DNA of 51,728 nucleotides from JAJYTL01 sp046705265 (GTDB lineage: Bacteria > Pseudomonadota > Alphaproteobacteria > Ferrovibrionales > Ferrovibrionaceae), in contig JBJKQL010000042.1 of the NCBI GenBank assembly GCA_046705265.1, positions 1-51,728 of the forward strand, read 5' to 3'. The translations under genes were made by a program, and so were the position numbers. The notes beneath the pieces are model-generated. The model was not told where the DNA came from, ran no database searches, and was given only the letters and a program-made list of their open reading frames with translations. Of this stretch, positions 18,735 to 27,089 are shown in pieces (positions within the stretch are counted from its first letter, which is position 1; each line of letters opens with the position of its first letter).

Positions 18735-20126
18735 TTAGGCGGTCAGGCGCTGACTTTCGCGTGGGATCGGCACCGGAAGACCCTCGTCGGTGTATTGCTT
18801 AAGCTTGTTCCGCAAGGTCCGGATCGAGATACCGAGAATGTTCGCTGCGTGGGTCCGGTTTCCGAGGCAATGATGAAGCGTGTTCAGAATTAGATCCCGC
18901 TCGACGTCGGCGACCGTTCGTCCGACCAGGTTGCGCGCAGTGGCCAAGGCCGAATCGATGCGGGAGCCGTTGTCCGCGCCCACGTCGCCTGAAGCCGCGG
19001 TGATGCGCAACGCTTCGCCGGGCCGCGAGCCATCGGGAAGCCGGATCGCTTCCGGCTCGATGGTCTCGCCGCTCGCGAGCAGCACGGCCCGGTGCATCGT
19101 GTTCTCGAGCTCGCGCACATTGCCGTGCCAGGGCGAGGATTTAAGCTCGACCAAGGCCTCGGGTGATATCGCTCGTTCCGGCATGCCGTTGGCATGAGCA
19201 TATTTCTTGGCGAAGTGGGCGGCGAGAACCTCTATATCCGCCGGTCTCTGGCGCAAGGCAGGCAGTTTCAGGTTCAATACATTCAGACGAAACAGAAGAT
19301 CCTCGCGAAAGGTGCCCTTTGTGACTTCCGCAGCGAGGTCGCGGTTTGAAGTTGCTATGACCCGGATATCGACCTTGACCGGCGCGTTACCCCCGACGCG
19401 GTCGATCATCCGTTCTTGCAATGCGCGCAGAAGCTTCGGTTGCAGATGAAGAGCCATTTCGCTGATTTCATCCAGAACCAGGGTGCCGCCGTGCGCCGCC
19501 TCGAATTTGCCGATACGGCGCGCGATGGCACCGGTGAACGCGCCTTTCTCGTGACCGAAGAGTTCAGATTCAAGCAGGGTTTCCGGCACGGCGGCGCAAT
19601 TGACCGAAACGAAGGGACGGTCGGAGCGCAGACTCTTGGCATGAATGTATCGTGCCAGCACTTCCTTGCCGGTGCCGCTTTCGCCGGTAATCAAGATATT
19701 GGCGTTTGAGGTCGCAACTTGCTCGGCCAAATGTACGACCTCACCCATGGCCGGATCGCGGAAGATCAACGCGTGATCTTCCTCCGCCGCTGCCTCGATC
19801 ACAGCCGCAATCAGGTCGGGCTCCGGAGGCAGCGGCAGATATTCCTTGGCGCCAGCGCGGATCGCTGCCACTGCTGCCGGGGCATCGTTGCCAATGCCGC
19901 AGGCCACGACCGGTACGCTGAAACGCTCGGCAGCGAGGCCGTTGACCAGGGCGTGAACGTCAAGTCCGATGTCGATCATCACGAGATCGGCGCCCGCGCC
20001 GGCTCGCAACGCCCGCAACGCGCCGTCGATATCCGCGACATGGGCCACCTTGGCGCCGCGGGCCATCGCGAGTTTGGTGGCGGCACCAATCTGGCCATTG
20101 AGTGATCCGATAATGAGCAAACGCAT
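18735..20126 (-). CDS. flbD: Sigma-54-dependent flagellar regulator FlbD
   Basis: A 463-residue NtrC-family activator. In Caulobacter FlbD activates late sigma-54 flagellar promoters and represses fliF once the basal body is under way. The N-terminal receiver-like domain is degenerate. The AAA+ domain shows GESGTGKEVLARYIH (Walker A), GAFTGA (sigma-54 contact loop) and a conserved arginine-rich end. A FIS-type helix-turn-helix closes the protein (NRTHAANILGISIRTLRNKL). I start at 20126, where GGAG precedes ATG. An upstream ATG four codons earlier overlaps that ribosome site. It lies within the fliF operon, as in Caulobacter relatives. Confidence 0.88.
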   Translation of the reverse strand: MRLLIIGSLNGQIGAATKLAMARGAKVAHVADIDGALRALRAGAGADLVMIDIGLDVHALVNGLAAERFSVPVVACGIGNDAPAAVAAIRAGAKEYLPLPPEPDLIAAVIEAAAEEDHALIFRDPAMGEVVHLAEQVATSNANILITGESGTGKEVLARYIHAKSLRSDRPFVSVNCAAVPETLLESELFGHEKGAFTGAIARRIGKFEAAHGGTLVLDEISEMALHLQPKLLRALQERMIDRVGGNAPVKVDIRVIATSNRDLAAEVTKGTFREDLLFRLNVLNLKLPALRQRPADIEVLAAHFAKKYAHANGMPERAISPEALVELKSSPWHGNVRELENTMHRAVLLASGETIEPEAIRLPDGSRPGEALRITAASGDVGADNGSRIDSALATARNLVGRTVADVERDLILNTLHHCLGNRTHAANILGISIRTLRNKLKQYTDEGLPVPIPRESQRLTA

Positions 20127-20166
20127 CGCTATCTCCAAACTATCCTTGCGCCCGTCGTAACGCCGG

Positions 20167-20547
20167 CTACGCGCGGGTGCCCTTGATGATTTCGGTCATG
20201 GTCACGCCGAGACGGTCTTCCACCACCACGACTTCCCCGCGGGCGACGAGGCGGTTGTTGACGTAGATATCAACCGCCTCGCCGACCTTGCGGTCGAGTT
20301 CCACGACAGCACCGCGGCCGAGCTTAAGAAGGCGGCTGACCGGCATGTGCGATTTGCCGAGGATCGCCGAGACGTTGACGGGAATATCGTAGACCGCCTC
20401 GAGATCGGTGGCCGTCCGCAAGTCATCGATATCTGCGGCGTCTTCGGACTCCGGCTCCGTCGCTGCCGTCTCCATGGCGGCGGTTTCGGCGCCAGGCGTT
20501 GGTTGCTTGCTTAGATCTTGAAGATTGAGATCGTCGTTTTCTGCCAT
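20167..20547 (-). CDS. fliN: Flagellar motor switch protein FliN
   Basis: A 126-residue C-ring protein involved in switching and export docking. The C-terminal SpoA domain is clear: YDIPVNVSAILGKSHMPVSRLLKLGRG, VVELDRKVGEAVDIYVNNRLVARGEVVVV. The first 45 residues are acidic and probably disordered. Its ATG directly follows the fliH stop. The partner FliM is not encoded in the window. Confidence 0.93.
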   Translation of the reverse strand: MAENDDLNLQDLSKQPTPGAETAAMETAATEPESEDAADIDDLRTATDLEAVYDIPVNVSAILGKSHMPVSRLLKLGRGAVVELDRKVGEAVDIYVNNRLVARGEVVVVEDRLGVTMTEIIKGTRA

Positions 20548-21243
20548 CTAAGTGGTTTCTCCTCGGCCGTGCGCGCTCGTGCCCGAAGCTGGGATTCCGG
20601 CCGGGTCCGCAGGTTCGTTCAGTGGCGGCATATCAAATTCAGAATGCAGGTAGCGACCGACGGCGTCGTCGATCAGTCGCGATAAAAGTGCGACGTCGCG
20701 TTCGACACCGCCATCCGCCCACTCGATTCGGCAATCGGCGCCAACAAGAGCGTCGTCAGGCAAAAGCACGATGTGTCCGGGAAAACCGGCGTTCGCGGTG
20801 ATTTCTCTAACATAGGGTTTCAAGGCCTCGCTCGTCGCCTCTGCGGCACGAATGACGACGCGCGGCTCGTCGCTGAGGTCGCCGAGGCAGCGTTGGACCA
20901 GCGCGGCGACCTCGACTTCGGGCATCCGCGCCATCAACGCCGGCGCGAGCTTGTGCGCGACCGTGACAGCAAGTGTCATAGCGTCACGCCCATGGCGCGC
21001 CACTTCTGTTCTCTGCGCTTCGCCGAGTTTCGAGAGTTCGGCGGCGATGCGATTAAGAACCTCCGCCACCTCGGTTGCCGTTTCGGCCCGCGCCCGCTTG
21101 AGACCGGCGGCTTCGCCGGCGGCATAACCTTCGGCCCGCGCGGCCGCTACCGCCGCTTCGTGTGCGGCCTCCTTTTGCGGTTCCGCGCCGGTAGCCGTGA
21201 AGGCGCGCTCGAAGAGGAATTTCGCCGGCTGTCCCATGCTCAA
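20548..21243 (-). CDS. fliH: Flagellar export stator protein FliH
   Basis: A 231-residue protein that binds FliI and FliN and positions the ATPase at the C ring. The Ala/Glu-rich helical N-terminal half contains the glycine-spaced ARAEGYAAGEAAGLKRA segment typical of FliH (AxxxG-type repeats). The C-terminal V-ATPase-E-like domain contains PRVVIRAAEAT and IEWADGGVERD. The start overlaps the fliG stop by four bases. The last 25 residues are a loose polar tail. Confidence 0.88.
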   Translation of the reverse strand: MSMGQPAKFLFERAFTATGAEPQKEAAHEAAVAAARAEGYAAGEAAGLKRARAETATEVAEVLNRIAAELSKLGEAQRTEVARHGRDAMTLAVTVAHKLAPALMARMPEVEVAALVQRCLGDLSDEPRVVIRAAEATSEALKPYVREITANAGFPGHIVLLPDDALVGADCRIEWADGGVERDVALLSRLIDDAVGRYLHSEFDMPPLNEPADPAGIPASGTSAHGRGETT

Positions 21244-22259
21244 TATACCAACTCGTCGTCGTTCTTTTTGTCGATCAGCACGATGTCGCCCTTGCCTGCG
21301 AGCTCCTTCGTGACGTTCACGATCTGCATCTGCGCCTCGTCCACGTCGCGGAGCCTTACCGGGCCCATATTCTGCATTTCCTCACGCAGGATCTTGCCGG
21401 CGCGCTCAGACATATTGGAAAAGAAGAGATCGCGGACGGTGTCTGACGCGCCCTTGAGGGCGAGAGCGAGCTTGTCCTTCTCGATCGTGCGCAACACCGT
21501 TTGAACTCCGGAAGGATCGAGCTTGATCAGGTCCTCGAAGGTGAACATCAGAGCCTTGATACGCTCGGCTGCGTCGCGATTACGTTCCTCCAGCGCTCCG
21601 AGCAGTCGGCCCTCGGTGGCACGATCGAAATTGTTGAAGATTTCCGCCATCATCTCGTGACTGTCGCGACGGCTGGTTCGGGCGAGGTTGCTCATGAATT
21701 CGACCCGCAAGGTCTGCTCGACTTTGTCCAGAACTTCCTTTTGCACCGCCTCCATGCGCAGCATGCGGAGCATCACCTCCATGGTGAAGTCTTCAGGAAA
21801 CGCCGCCAACACGCGCGCGGCGTGTTCGGCCTTCATCTTGGACATGACGACGGCAACGGTCTGCGGATATTCGTTTCGCAGGTAGTTGGCGAGGACCTGA
21901 TCGTTCACGTTGCCAAGCTTGTCCCACATGGTCCGGCCAGCGGGGCCGCGAATCTCCTCCATGATCTGGTTTACGCGATCGCTCGGCAGTGCCTTGAGCA
22001 GGACACGCTCGGTTGATTCAAAAGAACCGACGACCGAGCCGGCGCCAGCGATCCGGTTGGCGAAATCGACGAAAAGACGTTCCGTCAGCTCGGAAGGGAT
22101 CTGACCGAGACCGGCCATCGTTTGCGACAGCTCCTTGATCTCCTCGTCGTCGAGAAGCTGCCATAGCGCGGCGGCATGTTCCTCGCTCAGAGCGAGCATC
22201 AGGATCGCCGCCTTCTGTGGGCCCGAGAGGCTGCGAATATCGTCCTTGGCGAGGGCCAT
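21240..22259 (-). CDS. fliG: Flagellar motor switch protein FliG
   Basis: A 339-residue C-ring protein that interacts with the stator MotA and transmits torque. The full-length family pattern is present: N-terminal LSGPQKAAILMLALSEEHAAALW, the middle EHAARVLAAFPE segment, and the C-terminal torque domain with MFTFEDLIKLDPSGVQTVLR, whose charged residues face MotA. The C-terminal ILREEMQNMGPVRLRDVDEAQ is also characteristic. It follows fliF by three bases. Confidence 0.95.
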   Translation of the reverse strand: MALAKDDIRSLSGPQKAAILMLALSEEHAAALWQLLDDEEIKELSQTMAGLGQIPSELTERLFVDFANRIAGAGSVVGSFESTERVLLKALPSDRVNQIMEEIRGPAGRTMWDKLGNVNDQVLANYLRNEYPQTVAVVMSKMKAEHAARVLAAFPEDFTMEVMLRMLRMEAVQKEVLDKVEQTLRVEFMSNLARTSRRDSHEMMAEIFNNFDRATEGRLLGALEERNRDAAERIKALMFTFEDLIKLDPSGVQTVLRTIEKDKLALALKGASDTVRDLFFSNMSERAGKILREEMQNMGPVRLRDVDEAQMQIVNVTKELAGKGDIVLIDKKNDDELVY

Positions 22260-22262
22260 GGT

Positions 22263-23930
22263 TTAGCGTCCCTCCGATCCTTGCGAGAGCCATGAGCGCA
22301 CGATGGTGACTGCCTGTTCAGGATGGCGCTCGACGATCTCTCCGACCTTTTTCACGCTTGACGCACGAACCTGACCTTCGACGCGGGCGATGTCGATCAT
22401 CGCATCGGTTCGGGACTCCTCGCTCTCTGGTTGAGGGGCGAGCTGCTCCACGCCGCCTGACGGGGCGGCGAGCGCCGGCGGTATCAGACCAGGTGGTAAT
22501 TGCGGCACACCCGCCGGCGTGCCGGCCGCCATGGCCGGCGCGAGCGAGAGAGTCCGCAGCACCATCGGCCGCACGACAAGCAGGAGGACGAGGAGGCCAA
22601 CTACGCTTATGATCAAGGTCTCCGCGAGACGAAGGAGATCGCTCTTCCCGAGGCCGAAGAAATGAAAGGCGGCCGGCGGCGCCGAAACGCCGGACGGGTT
22701 GTTGGCGAAGCGCATGGAGACAACCTGCACCTGATCTCCACGCTTCGCGTCATAGCCGATCGCGCTCTCCACCAGGTTGGATATCTGCCTCAGTTCCGTG
22801 GCGCTCCGCGGTTGATAGGTAACCTTGCCATTTGGCCCCACCGTCTTGGTGTCGTTGACGAGAACGGCGACCGATAGGCGGCTGACTGCCCCAGGTTCGG
22901 TGACGTCATTTCGGACCGTCTTCGAAATTTCGTAGTTGGTGGTGTCGGTTTCCGACTTGTCGTTGGAAACCTGGTGGCTCCCATTGTTCTGGCTCTTGCT
23001 GGTCGGCAGGTTGTTTGCGACGCTGACAGAGGTTGGTCCAGCGTTGGTCGTGCTCCGGTCGTGCGTGGTTGTCTGGGTCGAGCGCGCGACCTGGCCGTTG
23101 GGGTCAAAGAGCTCCTGGTTGACGGTGACGCTGCTGCGGTTCAGTGCGACCGAGACCTCGGCCCGCACGTTGCCGATGCCGAGCGATGGCTCGAGCAGCG
23201 ATTGAATGCGATACTTCAGCCGTCGCTCGATGGCGAGTCGCTGCTCAAGAAGGCGCCCCGACAAGACCGCATCGCCGCCCTGGCTGAGCTGGGACAACAG
23301 CTGGCCATGATTATCGACGATAACGACGCGGGAGGGATTCAGTCCCGGCACCGCCGCCGCGACCAGATTTTCCACCGCGGCCACCTGGCTTGCATCGAGC
23401 CGCTCGGCGCCTTGCATCTTGAGCAGGATGGAGGCGCTCGGTTTCTGCTGGTTGCGAACGAAAATCTGACGTTGTGGCAGGACCAGATTGACCCGCGCCG
23501 CGGCAACGCCCTGGATGGCGTCGATGGTGCGGGCAAGTTCGCCCTCGAGTGCTCGCAAGCGGTCGATATTTTCGATGAAGCGCGTGGTGCCGAGCTCACT
23601 CGTGTGGTCAAAAATCTCATAGCCGATCGTGCCACCCGCCGGCAGACCATCGTGGGCGAGCGTGAGCCTGAGTTTGAGCACGCGATTCTCCGGCACCAGG
23701 ATCTGGGTGCCGTTGCCGCCGACTTGATAAGGCACCTTCATCGAATCAAGCTTGTTCGCGATCGACGACGCTTCCTGGAGATTAAGGCCGCCGAAGAGCA
23801 AGGCCATTGGGGGCGTGTCGACGCGACTTATTAAAAAGGCAAAAAAGGCGAACAGGCCGGCGGTTACCAAGGCAATGAACCCGAGCCGTGTCGGGCCCAA
23901 TCCGCGCAGCACCTGCAGCAATCCGTTCAC
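22263..23930 (-). CDS. fliF: Flagellar MS-ring protein FliF
   Basis: A 555-residue MS-ring subunit and the first structural gene of the operon. Two transmembrane segments flank a large periplasmic region: an N-terminal one near residues 15-35 (LGFIALVTAGLFAFFAFL) and a C-terminal one near 435-455. The periplasmic part carries the ring-building motifs, including AARVNLVLPQRQIF and RVVIVDNHGQLLS. The cytoplasmic tail (DMIDIARVEGQVRASSVKKV) is the FliG-binding segment. The promoter region upstream carries CtrA-like and dyad sites. Confidence 0.95.
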   Translation of the reverse strand: MNGLLQVLRGLGPTRLGFIALVTAGLFAFFAFLISRVDTPPMALLFGGLNLQEASSIANKLDSMKVPYQVGGNGTQILVPENRVLKLRLTLAHDGLPAGGTIGYEIFDHTSELGTTRFIENIDRLRALEGELARTIDAIQGVAAARVNLVLPQRQIFVRNQQKPSASILLKMQGAERLDASQVAAVENLVAAAVPGLNPSRVVIVDNHGQLLSQLSQGGDAVLSGRLLEQRLAIERRLKYRIQSLLEPSLGIGNVRAEVSVALNRSSVTVNQELFDPNGQVARSTQTTTHDRSTTNAGPTSVSVANNLPTSKSQNNGSHQVSNDKSETDTTNYEISKTVRNDVTEPGAVSRLSVAVLVNDTKTVGPNGKVTYQPRSATELRQISNLVESAIGYDAKRGDQVQVVSMRFANNPSGVSAPPAAFHFFGLGKSDLLRLAETLIISVVGLLVLLLVVRPMVLRTLSLAPAMAAGTPAGVPQLPPGLIPPALAAPSGGVEQLAPQPESEESRTDAMIDIARVEGQVRASSVKKVGEIVERHPEQAVTIVRSWLSQGSEGR

Positions 23931-24011
23931 CGCTGTTGTTCTCCCACCAGAGAGTCCGCAAGAGCGCTTCGAAGTCCGGCGCTTTCATGGCCGACCCTAG
24001 CGATAGGGCCG

Positions 24012-24026
24012 TGAACAAGACGTTAA
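24012..24026 (-). promoter_or_regulatory. CtrA-box-like site upstream of fliF
   Basis: On the fliF strand the site reads TTAA, seven bases, TTCA, one mismatch from TTAA-N7-TTAA. It lies 80-95 bases before the fliF start. The same TTAA-N7-TTCA form occurs upstream of flgK. The remaining part of 23931-24232 shows only the dyads listed separately and an A+T-richer stretch next to the ISL3 transposase gene. Confidence 0.45.
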
Positions 24027-24032
24027 TGACCG

Positions 24033-24066
24033 GGCAGATTTTGCCTAGCTGCAGGCAATTTTTGCC
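24033..24066. promoter_or_regulatory. Two tandem GGCA-N5-TGCC dyads upstream of fliF
   Basis: GGCAGATTTTGCC (24033-24045) and GGCAATTTTTGCC (24054-24066) are near-identical 13-base dyads whose starts are 21 bases apart, two helical turns. A third copy, GGCAGGTTTTGCC, lies upstream of flgK. They are candidates for FlbD enhancer/repressor sites. FlbD represses fliF in Caulobacter, which suits this position. Confidence 0.5.
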
Positions 24067-24232
24067 GTGTCATCGGCAAGGGACTGGTGGTTTTGCTGCG
24101 GTGTAAAGCAAAAATAGGATATTCGTAATAATTTGTGTACGAGCTAATTATCGGGCGGCCAGCGGCGCGGTTTGTTTCTGTTGATTCTAGTTTTTTCGCC
24201 CCTTCGGACACTACCGTCGGATTTGTGGACCG

Positions 24233-25573
24233 TCAGATTTCGCCCGCTTCGATCAGCGCTACCAGCTTATCGACGTCCACCCCGTAGTTAAGCACTTGTT
24301 CTTCGTCCTCATCCGCTTTGGTGTGCAAGGTGAAGTAAGCCAGGGTTCCTGCGAAGGATTTCTGCTGCTTGAAGGCGGGCTTCTTGATAGCCTTCCGGTA
24401 GGCCCCCTTTGAAAACAGAATCTTTGCGCGCAGAGCCTCGAATGAATAGCCACGTCCGAGTCGGTTCATTACGCGAATCAGATTGTTCAGCGACTCAGTG
24501 AAGGCGTTGGTGATGCGATGATCGAAGTAAGCGAGGATATAGGGCTGCCAGTTTTTCCACGCAGTCAGAATAGCGCCGTAAGCAGGAGCGAACTCGGGCG
24601 TCACGTCTCTGGACCATGCCTGATACCGGCGCAACGCTTCGGCTTTACTGGCGGCGCCGTAGATATCGTAGTAGGTTTCCTTGAGCCGATAGGCTTCGGC
24701 GAGTTCCGGAACGTTTTTGAGCCAACCTGACAGGATCACCTGCTCCTGAGTGGTGAGATCACGGTTGCGCTTGCGGAACACGTACGCGTCCTTTTTTACG
24801 CCGGCGGCACGTTTGCGTATTGTGTCGGCAGCGCTTGAACGATTGAGGGAGCGCCGAAATTCTTCCAGGGCTTGATTGCCCATGCGCTGCACATGGAACT
24901 TATCTACCACTACGACGGCCTCAGGCAGAGCTTCATGCACAGCATCCTTATAGGGTTCCCACATGTCGATGGCGACGTAGCGTACATCCTCCTTGCCGTT
25001 TAGGCCGGAGAGATAGGTTTCCACAGTCTTCTTATAGCGGTTCGGCAGCAGATTAACGGCGGTGTTGTTCTTGAGGTTTGAGATTACAGCCCGTGGTTGG
25101 CGAATGATGTGGATTTCGTCGATGCCCATCCACTGCGGAGTCTCGAAGCGTACCGTGCGCTCTAAGGCGTTTACATAGTCGTTGAAGACGTTGCGGATCG
25201 TGCCCTCGGTGACGCCGATCTCCTCGGCGATGCTGACGAAGGTGTGGCTAAGGGAACGATCGCCGACCCACCTAACCAGCCGTTCGGTCATCCAGCGGTT
25301 TGGATTGACGGCCGGCAAGATTTCCATGAATGTTTTGGAGCACTCTTTGCATTTGAAGCGATGGGCATCGACGTAGATGCTGACACGCTTGCCGTGCATT
25401 GGTAGGTCGTGGATCAGAACCTCGATACGGCCGTAGCCGGTGAAGCGGCTTGTGTTGCAACCTGGGCAGGAGCCGACAGGCGAGATGGTTTCAGCCTTGA
25501 TATGGTAGTCGTGGTTGGTTTCGGTCGACGCCAGAATCCGATATGCGGGGAGGTTTAGAATGTTTTCCATCAC
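24233..25573 (-). CDS. ISL3-family transposase
   Basis: A 446-residue DDE transposase. The N-terminal zinc-binding motif has the CPGC and CKEC pairs. A helix-turn-helix follows (SLSHTFVSIAEEIGVTEGTIRNVF). The DDE domain contains MGIDEIHI, YVAIDMWEPYKDAV and VVVDKFHVQ, all signatures of ISL3 members, and the last acidic residue lies in NAFTESLNNLIRV. The gene is full length and uninterrupted. I could not find convincing terminal inverted repeats on either side, so the IS boundaries are undefined. It separates the fliF promoter region from the toxin-antitoxin pair. Confidence 0.92.
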   Translation of the reverse strand: MMENILNLPAYRILASTETNHDYHIKAETISPVGSCPGCNTSRFTGYGRIEVLIHDLPMHGKRVSIYVDAHRFKCKECSKTFMEILPAVNPNRWMTERLVRWVGDRSLSHTFVSIAEEIGVTEGTIRNVFNDYVNALERTVRFETPQWMGIDEIHIIRQPRAVISNLKNNTAVNLLPNRYKKTVETYLSGLNGKEDVRYVAIDMWEPYKDAVHEALPEAVVVVDKFHVQRMGNQALEEFRRSLNRSSAADTIRKRAAGVKKDAYVFRKRNRDLTTQEQVILSGWLKNVPELAEAYRLKETYYDIYGAASKAEALRRYQAWSRDVTPEFAPAYGAILTAWKNWQPYILAYFDHRITNAFTESLNNLIRVMNRLGRGYSFEALRAKILFSKGAYRKAIKKPAFKQQKSFAGTLAYFTLHTKADEDEEQVLNYGVDVDKLVALIEAGEI

Positions 25574-25633
25574 TCATTGCTGCTTTCGGCCGGCGAAGTT
25601 AGCGCGCATTGCTTGACCTTAGTGACCATCACG

Positions 25634-26006
25634 TTAATTGCCGTTTGGAAGAGAACGCGCATCGGCCTGAATGTTTGGCAATCGCTTAAGCAGCGCTGGC
25701 AAGGCCGTCTGCACTGTATCCCAGACGACATCGAGGTCGATGTCGAAATAGCCGTGCGCGATTCGATTTCTCATGCCCTTCATGCTTCGCCATGGCACTT
25801 CGGGATGATGGTCAAGAAAGTCGCTATGAGCCTGAAGTAGCTTGGTCGCTGCCTCCCCAATGACGATGATGTTCAGGATAACGGCCTGTTGGGTTCGTTT
25901 GTCGGCGAGGAAATCTTGTTTGGTCAGGCCCCCCCACATAGGCGCAAGCCTGCTCGGTCGCTTCCAGGATATGATCGAGATAATCGGTCAGGCGATTTTC
26001 GGTCAT
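25634..26006 (-). pseudogene. hepT: HepT-like HEPN ribonuclease toxin, frameshifted
   Basis: A DUF86/HepT-type HEPN protein read from two frames. The first frame gives MTENRLTDYLDHILEATEQACAYVGG. The second continues GGLTKQDFLADKRTQQAVILN and contains RNRIAHGYF, the Rx4-6H catalytic motif of HEPN ribonucleases. The frames join at a run of seven G (plus-strand C7 at 25929-25935), and six G would restore a normal ~123-residue toxin. This may be a disabling mutation, phase variation or a sequencing error. The start overlaps the mntA stop by ATGA, the usual arrangement of this module. Confidence 0.8.
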
Positions 26007-26293
26007 ACCGGCCGCGCTTCCGCGAGAACTCGATCTCTAACCTTTTTCGGAAGATCGCCAGGCGTTAGCAGATCGACCGGTACGCCAAGCAGTTCTTCGA
26101 GTTCGACTTGCAGGCCGCCAAGATCGAACAGGGTCGCGCCAGGAAGAGGGTCGACCAGCAGATCGAGATCGCTGCTGTCATTGTCAGCGCCGTGAAGAAC
26201 GGAGCCGAACACACGAGGATTGGCGGCGCGGAATCGCGCGGGCAGTTGGCGTACGGCTTCGCGGTGAGAGGCAAGGGCTACAGATGGTTTCAT
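26003..26293 (-). CDS. mntA: MntA-like nucleotidyltransferase antitoxin
   Basis: A 96-residue minimal nucleotidyltransferase. In MntA/HepT systems this protein adds AMP to a tyrosine of HepT and so silences it. The catalytic signature GSVLHGADNDSSDLDLLVD (GSx10DxD) is intact. The frame is also open five codons upstream, to an ATG at 26308. I prefer 26293, but the ribosome site is weak for both. With its toxin partner frameshifted, the antitoxin may now be maintained without a target. Confidence 0.85.
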   Translation of the reverse strand: MKPSVALASHREAVRQLPARFRAANPRVFGSVLHGADNDSSDLDLLVDPLPGATLFDLGGLQVELEELLGVPVDLLTPGDLPKKVRDRVLAEARPV

Positions 26294-26324
26294 CGTGGCA
26301 TCATCCACAAAATTTTGCGAATTT

Positions 26325-26352
26325 AGAATAGCATGTAATGGGGTTGGATCAA
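26325..26352 (-). promoter_or_regulatory. Candidate sigma-70 promoter of mntA-hepT
   Basis: On the minus strand TTGATC and TATTCT are separated by 16 bases and lie about 30 bases before the antitoxin start, in a locally A+T-rich patch. Otherwise 26309-26603 contains nothing I can identify. Confidence 0.4.
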
Positions 26353-26603
26353 CATATTTTTACGATATTGAAATCCGATTCACCCTGGCCATGGCGAAGC
26401 CAATACACAAGAATTTACGAATACCCCAAAAATAAAGCGTGCCGCGCAAAGCCCTGCGGTGGGCTGGCGGAGTCACGCTCATCATATCGGTTTGAAAGGT
26501 CCGCCGAATAAGGACGGTCCGCAGCGCTGGGCCCAGTCCGCTATTAACCTATGGAGCGGGAACCCGTATTCGGCAAGATGGGATATCTTGCCTGGATGGT
26601 GCT

Positions 26604-27014
26604 TTAGGCATTTCCATCCTTGTTGCCAGCGCGGTAGCGCTGCAGTCGGGTGGTCCTGAGCCCCGAGAGGCCGAACGACTCGATCGCTCGTTGCCAGGAG
26701 AGGAATTCCTCGACGGAGAGCGTATAGCGCTGGCACGCTTCGTCCAGGCTGATGAGGCCGCCGCGAACGGCGGCCACGACCTCCGCCTTGCGACGGATAA
26801 CCCAGCGTTTGGTATCGGGCGGGGGCAGATTGGCGACGGAAATGATCTTACCGTCCGGCCCGACCACCTTCGCCAAGCGATTGCCACGGCTGCTCAACGC
26901 CTTACTGTCCCCGCCGTCGGATGTCTCGGCAGTTTGGTAATGAGCATGGCCGTTGCTTTCCCGGTTCTCGTCGAACCGGTCCACCTTAGGATGTTGCGGC
27001 AGTTCTTGTGTCAT
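26604..27014 (-). CDS. sciP: CtrA inhibitor SciP (DUF1153)
   Basis: A 136-residue protein of the DUF1153/SciP family. SciP binds CtrA and blocks transcription from CtrA-activated promoters after DNA replication starts. The diagnostic block is LPPPDTKRWVIRRKAEVVAA followed by the helix-turn-helix RGGLISLDEACQRYTLSVEEFLSWQ. An acidic, polar N-terminal extension of about 45 residues precedes it, and a short basic tail follows. It is placed between the TA module and flgE on the minus strand, with a CtrA-like box just upstream. Confidence 0.9.
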   Translation of the reverse strand: MTQELPQHPKVDRFDENRESNGHAHYQTAETSDGGDSKALSSRGNRLAKVVGPDGKIISVANLPPPDTKRWVIRRKAEVVAAVRGGLISLDEACQRYTLSVEEFLSWQRAIESFGLSGLRTTRLQRYRAGNKDGNA

Positions 27015-27030
27015 GGCAACGGAGAGACTA

Positions 27031-27078
27031 GCCGCCGGGATTTAAGGAACCCCTAAGCCGGGTTAACGTCCCGGCGGC
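27031..27078 (-). terminator. Hairpin between flgE and sciP
   Basis: Nine-base arms GCCGCCGGG (27031-27039) and CCCGGCGGC (27070-27078) can pair. A shorter inner alternative, GCCGGG/CCCGGC, can also form. They lie just downstream of the flgE stop. There is no long T run, so termination is uncertain. The arms bracket the CtrA-like box of sciP. Confidence 0.35.
27042..27056 (-). promoter_or_regulatory. CtrA-box-like site upstream of sciP
   Basis: TTAA, GGAACCC, CTAA as read on the plus strand: one mismatch from TTAA-N7-TTAA. It lies 28-42 bases before the sciP start. sciP is a CtrA target in Caulobacter, which fits. Confidence 0.45.
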
Positions 27079-27089
27079 TTGTTACTGGC

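Noticed and set aside
24170..25640. ISL3 terminal inverted repeats
   Set aside because: I compared both flanks of the transposase and saw only weak similarity, not enough to set the IS ends.
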